A stretch of DNA of 64,000 bases from Kitasatospora sp. MAP12-44 (GCF_029892095.1 NZ_JARZAE010000004.1:310001-374000), one strand, 5' to 3'. Shown: positions 26,511 through 36,202, numbered from the stretch's first letter. Notes: generated from the letters alone by a model not told the origin. Numbers and translations: made by a program.

Positions 26511-27194
26511 TCAGCCCTTGAGCTCCTCGCAGAGGTTGAGGAACAGGTCGAGGTTGGGGATGTCCTGCGCCGAGCCGGGCCCTGCGGCGAGCAGGCTGTT
26601 GTGGCCGTCGAAGATGACGAAGCCGTTGTTCGTGTGGAACGAGGCGATCTCCGACCACGCCACGGTGCGCTTCTTGTCCGTCAGGCCGTGGCGGCTGGCG
26701 CTGAAGGGGCCGAAGGCCACCGTCTCGCCGCGCACGATGCGGGTGAGCACTCCCGGCAGCTGCGCCCGGGTGATGCCGCGCAGCATGTAGTCGCCCCAGT
26801 CGCCCGGGTACTGGAACGGTGCGCCACTCGTCAGAGAAGTGATGCCGGCCTGCTCCTTGTGCCGGTTGAGGAACGGCCGGGTGCCCAAACCGATGTTGAG
26901 GGCGCAGCCGTTCGGGTCGATCAGGGTGTAACGGGCATCCACCAGTCCGCCGTTGACGGTCCGGTAGTACCGCAGTGCCCGGGTGGTCGCCCAGTCGTAC
27001 GCGACCTCGAACCCGTCGGTACCCGTCACCACCAAACCACCGGTGTGGACGTACAGCCGCCACTCCCGCCACTTCCGCTGCTTCCAACCCTGCTTGGAGG
27101 CAAAGGTCCTGACCCAGTCGCCGAGGCCGCGACGGCTGGCAAGCGCGGCGGCGGACGTGGTGGGCTGTTCGGAGAACACTTCATCCATATCCAT
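26511..27194 (-). CDS. Protein of unknown function, DUF6585-like
   Basis: 227 residues from the ATG at 27194, preceded by a run of G (AGGGGGGG) eight bases away. There is no signal peptide. The pattern WREWRLYVHTGGLVVTGTD, DWATTRALRYYRTVNGGLVD, VAFGPFSASRHGL and KKRTVAWSEIASFHTNNGFV looks like two PH-like halves, as in actinobacterial DUF6585 proteins. That resemblance is recognition by eye only. It is divergent from the 27407 gene, so the 212 bases between hold both promoters. Confidence 0.65.
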   Translation of the reverse strand: MDMDEVFSEQPTTSAAALASRRGLGDWVRTFASKQGWKQRKWREWRLYVHTGGLVVTGTDGFEVAYDWATTRALRYYRTVNGGLVDARYTLIDPNGCALNIGLGTRPFLNRHKEQAGITSLTSGAPFQYPGDWGDYMLRGITRAQLPGVLTRIVRGETVAFGPFSASRHGLTDKKRTVAWSEIASFHTNNGFVIFDGHNSLLAAGPGSAQDIPNLDLFLNLCEELKG

Positions 27195-27406
27195 GCGGTT
27201 GACCCCCCCTGTTCGTATGGAGATCACGGTAGTTCAGTCGCGGCGGCCATCGGAAGGGGCTCTGCATGCCCGTCACCGACGCACCCGTGGCCGCGTTGGT
27301 TGATCGCCCAGCGATCCGGGGCACAGACGCCCAGGCGCACCTCCGATAGCATCGGCTGGTCCTCTGAGGGAACGAGCTGTCCAAGTGAGGGGGTTGGAGG
27401 CTTGTG

Positions 27407-27964
27407 ATGGCCACGGGGGGTACCGGCCGGCGACGGTCGGGAAGCGGGCTGACCGGCGTGCTGATCGTGGTGGTGCTGGGGGTGCTGCTCGGTTTGCTGT
27501 TCGTGGCGAACAAGAGCGACGGAAGCGCGCGTGGCACCGGGCATGACCCGGCGAACGTCTTCCTGCCGAAGACCGTCGAGCAGAAGCACCAGGTGGATTC
27601 ACCCCCGGACTCGCAGGGATGGCCGAGCAGGGCCAGGCTCCCCTCCGCCGGGCTGCTCGGCCTTCGCCAGAGTGTCTATGGCGACGCCCCGGGCACGCCC
27701 GGCGTCTGGGTGGTGATGACGGCCCCCAATGAGCACGATCAGGCAGGCTCGTGGCTCGCCGCCAACGCCCCCTCCACGGACGGCAGCACGGTCACCCACC
27801 CGCAACTGCGGATCGCCGGCGCCACCGCGTGCTACCAGGACCAGCACGACAGTCGGACCACGTGCACGTGGTACGACGAGAACCTCTTCCTGCTGGTGGC
27901 CGGACCCGCCGACGACGCCGTCCAGCAGGTGCTGCTGCGGGTCTATGACGGCACCGAGCACTGA
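27407..27964 (+). CDS. Single-pass membrane protein of unknown function
   Basis: 185 residues. The ATG at 27407 has GGAGG six bases upstream, better than the GTG just before it. Residues 14-34 form one transmembrane helix after a short Arg/Gly cytoplasmic tail; the rest is an extracellular domain with a Cys pair (ATACYQDQ, TTCTWYDEN) likely to form a disulfide. The C-terminal LFLLVAGPADDAVQQVLLRV is typical of small Streptomyces extracellular domains. No family is known to me. Its end overlaps the remnant on the other strand by 22 bases. Confidence 0.7.
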   Translation: MATGGTGRRRSGSGLTGVLIVVVLGVLLGLLFVANKSDGSARGTGHDPANVFLPKTVEQKHQVDSPPDSQGWPSRARLPSAGLLGLRQSVYGDAPGTPGVWVVMTAPNEHDQAGSWLAANAPSTDGSTVTHPQLRIAGATACYQDQHDSRTTCTWYDENLFLLVAGPADDAVQQVLLRVYDGTEH

Positions 27965-28395
27965 CCTTCGAACCGGTTGGTCCGCCCGTCCGCGTCCCGC
28001 AGCACCGCCTTCTTCAGCGTCGCTCCCCGGAAGTCCGCGCCCGGGAATCGGGGGCAGACCAGCGAGGTGCCGGTCGGGTCGGCGGAGCCGAAGTACGCCG
28101 CCGGCGTGAAGGACAGGTCGTCGAGTACCGCGTGGCCCACGCGTGCCGTGCGTCGAGACCGCCGATCGTGCAGGGGCCGGTGACCCGGGCGCGCGAGATG
28201 TCCAGGAAGGACCAGTCGGCGCCCAACGTCTCGGCCCGCACCGTCGCGCCCGCGAGGATCGTGTGGGTGTCCCGTACATGGTCGAAGGTCGGCGGACGAG
28301 AACCAGGTGAACGTCAGATCGGTCTCGCAGAACATGGTTCCGGCCAGGACGGCCCCGTGCAGAAGGGTGGAGTTGTACACGAAATGCCGCACAGG
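27943..28395 (-). pseudogene. Pentapeptide-repeat protein remnant with two frameshifts
   Basis: Three pieces in different frames make one pentapeptide-repeat-like sequence: YNSTLLHGAVLAGTMFCETD to about 28290, then THTILAGATVRAETLGADW and LDISRARVTG to about 28150, then DPTGTSLVCPRFPGADFRGA and TLKKAVLRDA up to a TAG at 27945-27943. The repeat signature A(D/N)LxG is visible in each. No ribosome-binding start was found at the 5' end, so the gene is broken or the sequence has two indels. Confidence 0.6.
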
Positions 28396-28564
28396 CGCGC
28401 CCGCAGCTGGTGCTCGGGCGCGGGTGCGGCGCCGGCCGGGTGGACGCCTTCTCGGTGATTCCGATCCTTCGAACCGGCCTTCTCCATAGGATCGCTGAGG
28501 TCTCATCAGAGATCTGTCCTGATACCCGGCATTCAGCATGCCTTCACCTGGGGGAATCTCACTC

Positions 28565-30013
28565 ATGTCCAGACAGCTCCGGTGCGCCGTCTCCGCTCTC
28601 GCGCTCGCCGTGGCCCTCGCCGTCACCACCGCTCCCGCGCAGGCCGCCGGCTACCCCGATGCCCCCTGCGGCACCGTCACCGCCGCCGACAGCACCCTCG
28701 CCGCCCAGCTCAACCCCACCCTCACCGGCACGCTCGCCGCTGCGATGACCGCCAACCGGGTGTCCTGCGCGCAGACCATCCTCAGCACGGTGCGCGCCCG
28801 CGGGCTGTCCGACCAGGCCGCGGTCATCGCCGTGGACACCGCGATCACGGCGTCCGAGCTCGACCCGGCACTGCTGAACGGCACCAGCGCCGGCCTCTAC
28901 CAGCAGGCGGACACCGCCGGCACCCAGACCCAGCGGCTCGACCCCGCCTGGTCCACCGGCACCTTCCTCGACGCCATGCTCGCCACCTACCCGAACTCCA
29001 TGTGGCAGACGATGGCGGTCGGCGACGTCTGCTCCGGCGTCCAGCACTACCCCTTCCCCGGCCCCTGCAACGCGCAGGCGGCCGACGCCCAGCTCATCAT
29101 CAACGCCCTCAACGGCCAGGCCGGCACCACCCCGCCTCCCTCCCCCGCCGCGAACAATGCGAACACGGTGCACCTGGTGAACATCACGCCGGACGGCGGC
29201 CTGCACTTCACGGAAGGCGACTACGCAGCCGGCTCATGGGCGGGCTGGAACGACCTGGGGGTGGGCGGCGTGAAGGCCGTCACCAGCGCCGCCACCGGCT
29301 CGGTCAACCGGATCTTCATCATCGGCGGCGACAACAACATCTATGAGAACGACGGCGATTACGCCGCCGGCACCTGGTCCGGCTGGCAGCGGCTGGCCGG
29401 CGCGCCCCAGGTCACGTCGATCGCCGCGTCCAGCTTCGGCAGCAGGGTCCACCTGGACGTCGTCGAGACGGACGGCCGCCTGTACAACTCGGACAAGGAC
29501 TTCCCCGGCGGCCAGTGGAACGGCTTCAGCCTCGTCGGCGGCAGCAACCTCGTCAAGGTCGCCTCCGCCTCAACTGCCAACAACGTCAACCACATCTTCG
29601 CCCTCGATGCCGGCAACCGGCTGTGGGAGGTCGACGCCAACTACGCGGCCGGCACCTGGGGCAATCTCGCGGACGCCGCCGGCGGCTTCCAAGGCATCGA
29701 CGTCACCGCCGCCGCCTACGGCGACACCGTCCACCTGGACGCGATCGACACCAACGGCACCCTCTTCAACACCGAGGGCGACTACGACAAGGGCACCTGG
29801 AACGGCTGGTCCGCCGTCAACGGCGCCACCGGCCTCAAGCACGTCACCAGCGCAACCTCCAGCGTGACCGACGTCAACCACATCTTCGCCGTCAGCAGCA
29901 GCAACAGCCTGATCGAGATCGACGCCGACTACAACGCCCGCAGCTGGAACTCCTGGGCCCAACCCGCCGGCGGCGCCAACTCCATCGGGGCCACCGCCTC
30001 CTTCACCCACTGA
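28565..30013 (+). CDS. Secreted protein with six tachylectin/propeller-like repeats
   Basis: 482 residues from the ATG at 28565 (GGGGA nine bases upstream). A signal peptide ends at APAQA/AG (about residue 27). Residues 28-190 form a Cys-containing domain resembling the lysozyme-like module of Streptomyces secreted proteins (QTILSTVRARGLSDQAAVIA, SAGLYQQADTAGTQ), though the usual catalytic Glu cannot be pointed out. After a Pro linker come six repeats of about 45 residues, each with an (D)Y/F-x-A/G-G-x-W core: DYAAGSWAGW, DYAAGTWSGW, DFPGGQWNGF, NYAAGTWGN, DYDKGTWNGW, DYNARSWNSW. This suggests a secreted beta-propeller or lectin that binds glycans. Confidence 0.8.
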   Translation: MSRQLRCAVSALALAVALAVTTAPAQAAGYPDAPCGTVTAADSTLAAQLNPTLTGTLAAAMTANRVSCAQTILSTVRARGLSDQAAVIAVDTAITASELDPALLNGTSAGLYQQADTAGTQTQRLDPAWSTGTFLDAMLATYPNSMWQTMAVGDVCSGVQHYPFPGPCNAQAADAQLIINALNGQAGTTPPPSPAANNANTVHLVNITPDGGLHFTEGDYAAGSWAGWNDLGVGGVKAVTSAATGSVNRIFIIGGDNNIYENDGDYAAGTWSGWQRLAGAPQVTSIAASSFGSRVHLDVVETDGRLYNSDKDFPGGQWNGFSLVGGSNLVKVASASTANNVNHIFALDAGNRLWEVDANYAAGTWGNLADAAGGFQGIDVTAAAYGDTVHLDAIDTNGTLFNTEGDYDKGTWNGWSAVNGATGLKHVTSATSSVTDVNHIFAVSSSNSLIEIDADYNARSWNSWAQPAGGANSIGATASFTH

Positions 30014-30043
30014 CGCACCCTCATACCACCGGTCTCTCACCCT

Positions 30044-30083
30044 GCTTGGGCCCCTCGCCACACCTGCGGCAAGGGGCCCAAGC
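30044..30083. terminator. Strong hairpin, probable bidirectional terminator
   Basis: GCTTGGGCCCCT (30044-30055) pairs perfectly with its complement at 30072-30083 around a 16-base loop, and the loop can extend the stem further (CGCC with GGCA, one mismatch). It lies between the convergent secreted-repeat gene and the last exporter gene and can end both transcripts. Confidence 0.8.
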
Positions 30084-30111
30084 CTCGCCGGGGCCGGCAG
30101 CGGGTGTGAGG

Positions 30112-32985
30112 TCAGCGGATCTGACGGCGGACCAGCTCGTGGAACACTCCGTCCGGGTCGGCCAGCAGCTCGGTCGGCGGCCCCTGCTGGATGACGCGGC
30201 CCTGCGACATGACGATCACGCGGTCGGCGTCCATGACGGTGGACAACCGGTGAGCGATGACGATGCGGGTCGCGCGAAGCTTGCGCGTGCTGGCGATCAC
30301 GATGCGCTGGGTTTCGTTGTCCAGCGCACTGGTGGCCTCGTCGAAGAAGAGCACTCGCGGGCGCCGGATGAGGGCCTGGGCGATCATCAGACGCTGTCGC
30401 TGCCCCCCGGAGACGGTGCCGCCGCCGTCGGAGAGCACGGTGTGCATGCCCATCGGCATGAGCTTGATGTCAGCGGCCAGGCCTGCCATCTCGGCCGCTT
30501 CCCAGGCCTCTTCCAGGGAGAACGGTTCGGCGCCGCAGATGCTGTCCAGGATGGAACCGGTGAACGGCTGGGCGTCCTGCAGGACGACACCGCACTGACG
30601 GCGGACGGCTGCCTGGTCGAGGGCGGCGAGGTCCTGGCCGTCGTAGAGCACGCTGCCCGAGGTCGGCCTGTCGAAGCCGATGAGCAGCCGGAGCAGGGTC
30701 GACTTGCCGCAGCCGCTGGCTCCGACGACAGCGACGAACTCGCCCGGCCGGACCTGGAACGACACGTCGTCGAGAACCAACGGCCCGTCCTCGGCGTACC
30801 TGAAGGCGAGCTGCCGCACCTCGATCCCGCCGGCCAGCGTGCCGGGTTGGGCACTCCCGCCGCGGACCTCCGGAACCTCCTCGAGCACCGGCTTGATCTG
30901 CTCGAACATCGGCAGGACGGCGGCAGCCGAGATGAGCGCGCCGGTGAGCTGCGTCGCCGAGGTCAGCATCATCGTCACAGCGGTGTTGAAGGTGAGGAAG
31001 CTGCTCGCCGACAGGCTCCCGCGGGCCGGGCCGGCGAGCAGCACGAACATGAGGAGCGCGCAGAAGGGCAGATAGACCGCGTTGAGCACCGTGATCAGGT
31101 TCTTGATCCGGCCGACCCGCTGCTGCAATTCGCGACTTCGGGCGAACTCCCGTGCCCAGGCGGCGTAGGCGAAGCTCTCCGCCGCGGCAACGCGCAGCTT
31201 GGGCAGTCCGCGCAGCGTCTGGAAGGCCTGGTTGTTGAGCTTGTGGTTGAGTTTGAGCAACCGACGCTGCCAACGAAGCTGCCACAGGCCCAGGCCGAGG
31301 AAGAGCGACGCGATGACGATCAGCAGGGCGATCGCGGCCAGCGCCAGCAGCGGGCTGTAGCAGAGCAGGAGAACGAGGTTCACCGCGCCGACCGTTGCGG
31401 CCTGGACGGTCACCGAAGTGATGCCGGACAGCACGCGGCGTATCGCGCTGATGCCCATGGCCGCGCTGGCCAGTTCGCCGGTGGAGCGCTCAGCGAAGAA
31501 TCTGGTCGGCAGGCGCAACAGCCGGTCCCACACGGCCGGTTGGAGCGTGGCCTCGATCCGCCCCTCCAGGCGCAGGATGGAGATGTTCTGCAGCAGCATG
31601 AATGCGGCGGAGACGATGGTGGTGGCCACGACCGCCAGGGCGGTCTGGACGATCAGGCCGTTTTCGCCCTGCGGTACGTAGCTGCCGAGCACCTGTCCGG
31701 TCGCGATCGGCACCAGGGTGCCGAGGCCGACCGCGACCAGGCCGCCCAGGATCAGGTTGCGCAGGTCGGCGCGGGTGCCGCGCACGCTGAATCCGATCAA
31801 CCGCCAGGCGGACAGGGCCTGTTCGGGCAGCGGTCGGTAGAACATGACAGCGCGGGGTTCGAACAGCTCCGCGTTCGCCGCGTCGATTCCGGTCCGCCTG
31901 CCACTGACGGGCTCCACCGCCTCGTACCGGCCGCGACGCCACAGCAACGCGACCGGGGCAGCGCCGGCGACCCGGTGGCCTATCAGGGGGCCGGTGTTCT
32001 CCCGCCACCAGCGCCCACTCAACGTGACCGCGCGGGTGCGAAATCGCGAGCTCAGGGCGATGCGCTCGACCGGGTTCGTCCGGTCGTCCGGCGAGCCGGC
32101 CACCGCGGGCGCCGAGATCTTGATCCCGGCTGCCTCGGCCACCCTGCGGCAGGCGGCGAGTGTCGCGTCCTCGCCTCCCGCGCCGCGGCTGGTTGCGGCT
32201 CTCCCCGACCTGGCGGACCGGTTGACCTTCGCGGACCTGTCGGACCTGTCGGACCTGTCGGGCGACTCGATCGAGGCCAGCAACGCCTGATCCGCGTGCG
32301 CGCGGACGGCCTCGCCGGCCTTGATGCCGGCGGCGGTCCGGTCCTCGTGTGCACGATCCAGCTGCTCGATCCAGCGGTCCAGCGCGAACAGCAGCCGCGA
32401 CTGCTGGTCGACCAGGCGCTGCCACATCGCGCCCGCGATGAGCAGGTCCCAGGCCGCCTCCTGGCTCCCCGGGGCACCGTACTGCAGGCTGCCGGGATCC
32501 ACCGACATCCAGAGGATGTCCTCGTCGGCCGGCTCGTACGCGCCCACCGGCCTGTCGGAGCCGGGAGTGGGCATGTCGAACAGGACGCGCAGACCGCGTC
32601 CGATGCCGCGGGCGAACGCGTCCTCCAGCTGGTACTGGTGCTGAACTTGATGCTGGTACTCGTACTCGGGCCGGAACAGCTCCCTGAGCTGGATCCGGTG
32701 CAGCACGCATCCCTGCGAAGGCCTGCCCACGAGGGTGTGTTGCGGGCCGTCGGCCGGCCCGAGCAGCAGGGTCCCCGTCTCGAGCCGGCCGAGGTAGTGC
32801 CAGCGGCCCTGACTGACGGCGTCGACCGCGAAGAGGTCCAGCGCGCCGTCCGCGACCAGCCAGAGCACCTGGGGCCCCTCCAGCCGCAGGCTGCGCGAGC
32901 TCGCGCAGTCGACCCGGGTGCCCAGGCCGCCCAGAGCGCTGACCACCAAGTCGCCGGTGGCCGACGGATGGTGAACGAAGGTCAT
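30112..32985 (-). CDS. NHLM-type bacteriocin system ABC transporter, ATP-binding/membrane protein (second exporter)
   Basis: 957 residues from the ATG at 32985, one base after the stop of the C39 transporter gene. The N-terminal 400 residues form a soluble, cNMP-like or substrate-binding region typical of the second ABC protein of NHLM export systems; a linker has SDRSDRSAK repeats and a YEYQHQVQHQYQ tract. Then come about six transmembrane helices and an ATPase domain: Walker A GASGCGKST, signature VSGGQRQRLMIAQAL, Walker B VLFFDEATSALD. No C39 domain is present. Known role of the family: co-exporter of leader-peptide-bearing peptides, with the C39 transporter and HlyD-like protein. Confidence 0.9.
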   Translation of the reverse strand: MTFVHHPSATGDLVVSALGGLGTRVDCASSRSLRLEGPQVLWLVADGALDLFAVDAVSQGRWHYLGRLETGTLLLGPADGPQHTLVGRPSQGCVLHRIQLRELFRPEYEYQHQVQHQYQLEDAFARGIGRGLRVLFDMPTPGSDRPVGAYEPADEDILWMSVDPGSLQYGAPGSQEAAWDLLIAGAMWQRLVDQQSRLLFALDRWIEQLDRAHEDRTAAGIKAGEAVRAHADQALLASIESPDRSDRSDRSAKVNRSARSGRAATSRGAGGEDATLAACRRVAEAAGIKISAPAVAGSPDDRTNPVERIALSSRFRTRAVTLSGRWWRENTGPLIGHRVAGAAPVALLWRRGRYEAVEPVSGRRTGIDAANAELFEPRAVMFYRPLPEQALSAWRLIGFSVRGTRADLRNLILGGLVAVGLGTLVPIATGQVLGSYVPQGENGLIVQTALAVVATTIVSAAFMLLQNISILRLEGRIEATLQPAVWDRLLRLPTRFFAERSTGELASAAMGISAIRRVLSGITSVTVQAATVGAVNLVLLLCYSPLLALAAIALLIVIASLFLGLGLWQLRWQRRLLKLNHKLNNQAFQTLRGLPKLRVAAAESFAYAAWAREFARSRELQQRVGRIKNLITVLNAVYLPFCALLMFVLLAGPARGSLSASSFLTFNTAVTMMLTSATQLTGALISAAAVLPMFEQIKPVLEEVPEVRGGSAQPGTLAGGIEVRQLAFRYAEDGPLVLDDVSFQVRPGEFVAVVGASGCGKSTLLRLLIGFDRPTSGSVLYDGQDLAALDQAAVRRQCGVVLQDAQPFTGSILDSICGAEPFSLEEAWEAAEMAGLAADIKLMPMGMHTVLSDGGGTVSGGQRQRLMIAQALIRRPRVLFFDEATSALDNETQRIVIASTRKLRATRIVIAHRLSTVMDADRVIVMSQGRVIQQGPPTELLADPDGVFHELVRRQIR

Positions 32986-32986
32986 G

Positions 32987-35266
32987 TCAGTGCTCCCCGA
33001 CCAACTCGGCATACGGCCCCCCGGCGGCCACCAGTTCCTCGTGCCGCCCGCGTTCGACGACCGTCCCGTGGTCCAGCACGACGATCTCGTCGCTGTCGCG
33101 CACCGTGCTCAGCCGGTGCGCGATCAGGACGCAGGCGCAGCCGCGTCGCCGCAGGTTGTCGATGATCACCTGCTCGGTCTCGGCGTCCAGCGCGCTGGTC
33201 ACCTCGTCGAGGACCAGCACACTGGGCTGGCGCACCAGCGCCCGGGCGATCTCCAGCCGTTGCCGCTGGCCGCCGGAGAAGTTGCGGCCGTCCTGCTCGA
33301 CCCGGCTGTGAATGCCGCCGGGGCGCCTGGAGACCACGTCGTGGACGGCGGCGTCCTTGAGGGCGGCGACGACGGCGTCATCGGGTATGGACGGGTCCCA
33401 CAGCGTCACATTGTCGCGGACGGTGCCCTCGAAGAGGAAGACATCCTGGTCGACGAACGATACCGAGGCGCTGAGCGAACCGCGCGAGATGTCCTCCAGC
33501 CGCTCTCCGTCAATCCGGATCGCACCCTCCCATGGACTGTAGAGACCCGAAATCAGCCGGGACACGGTGGACTTGCCGCTTCCGGACCCGCCGACGAGGG
33601 CGACCTGCTGACCCGGTCCGACCGCCAGGGAGAAGTCGGTGAGCAGCGGTTGGTCGAGCGGGCTGTAGCCGAAGGTGACGCTCTCCAGCGTCACATGCCC
33701 CCTGAGCCTGCGGGTATCGGCAGCCGGCTCCTGCCGCGAGTGGCGTGAGTGCTGTGAGTGGCGCGAGTACCGCGAGTACCGCGCATCCACCGGGAAGTTC
33801 TCGACGTCCTTGAGCCGGGACACGTCGGCCGCGAAGTCCTGGGCCCGGCCGGCGACCCCGTTCAGCCGGGCCACCGGCGCGGTGAAGCTGGTCACCAGCG
33901 TCTGGAAGGCCACCAGCAGACCGATCGAGATATGGCCTTCCACTGCTCGAAGCCCGCCGACCAACAGGATGAGCGCGCTGTTCAATGCCGCCAGCGTGGG
34001 CGCGACGACGGCCAGCACGGCGCTCGGCACGCCGAGTCGCTGCTGTCCGTCCAAGGTGGCCGCGTGCTGGCCCGCCCAGCGGCGGAAGTACCCGTTCTCA
34101 CCCCCGGTCGCCTTCATCGTCTCGATCAACTGGAGCCCGCCGTACGAGGTGTTGGTCAGCCGGGCGCTGTCTGCGAGCAGCCGCTGGGTGCCGGTGGCCC
34201 GGATGCGGACCACCACCCGCATCGCCACCACATTGAGCAGGGCGATGAACACGCCGACCAGGGTCAGCTGCGGGTCGTACGTCCACAGCAGGACCGCGTA
34301 GAGGACCACGACCACGGCGTCCACGCCGGCGGCAGCGAGGTCTCGGGCCAGCGTCTCGGCCACCGCATCGTTGGACTGCAGACGCTGGACGAGATCGGCC
34401 GGGTTGCGCTGAGCGAAGAAGGTGACGGGCAGCCGGAGCAGATGCCGCAGGAAGCGGGCGCTGCTCAGGGTCGACGCGATGATCCGGCCGCGCAGCAGGT
34501 TCGCCTGCTGAAGGCCCGTCAGTACAGCGGTCAACAGCACCAGTGCGGCCATCGAGGCGAAGAGCACCGGCAACAGGGAGGTCTGGTTGCCTGCGAGCCC
34601 GCTGCCGAACACGAACGTGTCGATGTACGTCCGGCTCACGGCCGGCGCGGCCGCGCCGACGACCACCAGCAGGAAACTGGCGGCCAGTGCGGCCAGCAGC
34701 GTGCCCGTGGTGCCGCGCAGCCGGGCCGGTAGAGCACGAAGGATGCCCGGTTTCCGGCCACCTCGACGGAACCTGGCGCCGGGTTCGAAGGTCAGCACCA
34801 CGCCGGTGAAGCTGGTGTCGAGGTCCTCGGGCGAGACGAACCGGCGGCCCCGGGCGGGGTCGTTGAGGTGCACGCCGCGCCGGCCGAATCGTCGTCCCAT
34901 TCCGTCGAAGACGACGAAGTGGTTGAACTCCCAGAACAGGATGGCCGGCGCCCGCACCTGGGCCAGGGCGGTCGGTTCCATCTGCATGCCCTTGGCGTCG
35001 AGGCCGTACCCGCGGGCCGCCTTGAGCACGTTGCTGGCCCTGGAACCGTCGCGGGAGACCCCGCAGGCGATCCGCAGCTCCTCGAGGGGGACGTGCCGAC
35101 CGTGGTGACCGAGCACCATGGCCAGTGCGGCGGCACCGCACTCCACGGCTTCCATCTGCAGGATGGTGGGGCTGCGGACGGCCCGCTGCTTCTTCTGCTT
35201 CTGCTTCTGCTTCCTCCGCGTCGGCGCTCGCGTCGGCGCTGGCGTCGGCGTGTGCTGCGCGGTCAA
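32987..35266 (-). CDS. NHLM-type C39 peptidase/ABC transporter (PCAT)
   Basis: 759 residues. The C39 peptidase domain (about 33-160) has the oxyanion Gln37, catalytic Cys43 (MEAVECGAAALA), His116 (FNHFVVFDG) and Asp136 (LNDPARG). Six transmembrane helices and an ATPase follow: Walker A GGSGSGKST, signature FSGGQRQRLEIARAL, Walker B VLVLDEVTSALD. Known role: cuts precursor peptides after a double-glycine and exports the core. The start is uncertain: a TTG at 35266 overlaps the HlyD gene stop (TTGA) and fits the domain; the frame is open to 35368 but that would overlap the conserved HlyD end. Repeats KQKQKQKK and RYSRYSRHSQHSRHS are odd linkers. Confidence 0.9.
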   Translation of the reverse strand: MTAQHTPTPAPTRAPTRRKQKQKQKKQRAVRSPTILQMEAVECGAAALAMVLGHHGRHVPLEELRIACGVSRDGSRASNVLKAARGYGLDAKGMQMEPTALAQVRAPAILFWEFNHFVVFDGMGRRFGRRGVHLNDPARGRRFVSPEDLDTSFTGVVLTFEPGARFRRGGRKPGILRALPARLRGTTGTLLAALAASFLLVVVGAAAPAVSRTYIDTFVFGSGLAGNQTSLLPVLFASMAALVLLTAVLTGLQQANLLRGRIIASTLSSARFLRHLLRLPVTFFAQRNPADLVQRLQSNDAVAETLARDLAAAGVDAVVVVLYAVLLWTYDPQLTLVGVFIALLNVVAMRVVVRIRATGTQRLLADSARLTNTSYGGLQLIETMKATGGENGYFRRWAGQHAATLDGQQRLGVPSAVLAVVAPTLAALNSALILLVGGLRAVEGHISIGLLVAFQTLVTSFTAPVARLNGVAGRAQDFAADVSRLKDVENFPVDARYSRYSRHSQHSRHSRQEPAADTRRLRGHVTLESVTFGYSPLDQPLLTDFSLAVGPGQQVALVGGSGSGKSTVSRLISGLYSPWEGAIRIDGERLEDISRGSLSASVSFVDQDVFLFEGTVRDNVTLWDPSIPDDAVVAALKDAAVHDVVSRRPGGIHSRVEQDGRNFSGGQRQRLEIARALVRQPSVLVLDEVTSALDAETEQVIIDNLRRRGCACVLIAHRLSTVRDSDEIVVLDHGTVVERGRHEELVAAGGPYAELVGEH

Positions 35267-36069
35267 GGAAGAACCCAATCGATCGGATGCTGCGCGGCCA
35301 GGTGAACGGCACCACTGACCAAGGTCGAGGAGTCGATCGGATAGGGCGGGCCGCTCGCCGACGACCACGCGTACCCGGATCCCGTGCCGGCCGACCGGTC
35401 CAACTCGACCACGACCACCACAGGTTGCCCCTGAGCCGAGAACTGCTCGCCCAACTGGTCGTCCCCGAGGAAGCTGGTGATCTGCTGCTGCGTCTGGGGT
35501 ACCCGGCCGACGGCCTTGACGTGGCCTCGCAGCACACCGAACTGGTGCGCTGGTGCCGACTGGACGCTCAGGTCCACCGCCGCACCCACCGGCACCGTCG
35601 ATCCACTGCCGACCGGCACGTACAGCAGCGCCACGATCGGGTCGTCGGCATGGTCGATCCGCTCCACGGTCGCCAGATCCGCCCCGATGGCGACCACCGC
35701 ACCGATCTGGGCCGACAACGCGGTCACCCGGCCCGCCGCCACCGTGCGCACGGTCTCGTCCGTCTGACCCGTGTGAACGCTGAGCAGTGGAGCGCCGACC
35801 GGCAGTGTGTCGCCCTCGTTGGCGAATACGGCGGTGACCTGACCGGCGACCGGGCTCTGCAGGATGTAACTGCCCTCGGCATGGGTCAGGATTCCGGGTG
35901 CGCTCAGCTTCGACGACACCGTCCCGAGTACCGCCCAGAAACAGGCGACTGCCATGACGGCCGCCGTCACGGCCAATACGAGCCGACCCTGCGGCCGCGC
36001 GAAGCGCACCGGTATATCGAGCTCTTCTCGCGATTGCAGCTTGGAAAGCGCCTTTTGGCGGAACTGCAC
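35263..36069 (-). CDS. HlyD-family/NHLP bacteriocin system secretion protein
   Basis: 268 residues: a short cytoplasmic N-terminus, one transmembrane helix (about 30-50, LVLAVTAAVMAVACFWAVLG) and a periplasmic-type adaptor domain with a lipoyl/barrel pattern (YILQSPVAGQVTAVFANEGD, VGAPLLSVHTG) ending PIDWVLP. It is the membrane-fusion-like subunit that links the C39 and second ABC transporters in NHLM export systems. It is the first exporter gene, about 130 bases after the precursor gene with a terminator-like hairpin in between. Its stop overlaps the proposed TTG start of the C39 transporter. Confidence 0.88.
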   Translation of the reverse strand: MQFRQKALSKLQSREELDIPVRFARPQGRLVLAVTAAVMAVACFWAVLGTVSSKLSAPGILTHAEGSYILQSPVAGQVTAVFANEGDTLPVGAPLLSVHTGQTDETVRTVAAGRVTALSAQIGAVVAIGADLATVERIDHADDPIVALLYVPVGSGSTVPVGAAVDLSVQSAPAHQFGVLRGHVKAVGRVPQTQQQITSFLGDDQLGEQFSAQGQPVVVVVELDRSAGTGSGYAWSSASGPPYPIDSSTLVSGAVHLAAQHPIDWVLP

Positions 36070-36148
36070 GAAACTATTCCTTCAACTGCCTGCGCCTACG
36101 GCATTCGACTGCGGCATTGGCTTTTTGGCACTGGTCTGCCGGCGAGGT

Positions 36149-36187
36149 CCATGGACCCCGGAATCGGAGGACATCCGGGGTCCATGG
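36149..36187 (-). terminator. Perfect hairpin between precursor and exporter genes
   Basis: CCATGGACCCCGGA (36149-36162) and its perfect complement (36174-36187) form a 14-bp stem with an 11-base loop. It lies just after the precursor stop (36203) and before the HlyD-like start (36069). In peptide operons such a hairpin works as a partial terminator or mRNA stabiliser that makes precursor message more abundant than exporter message; that role is inferred here. Confidence 0.75.
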
Positions 36188-36202
36188 CACAGCATGCCTG
36201 GG

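Noticed and set aside
29515..33165. A very long plus-strand open frame (1216 codons)
   Set aside because: It lies antisense to the exporter genes and across a convergent gene end; composition is repetitive Arg/Gly/Asp-rich antisense of GC-rich DNA with no domain.
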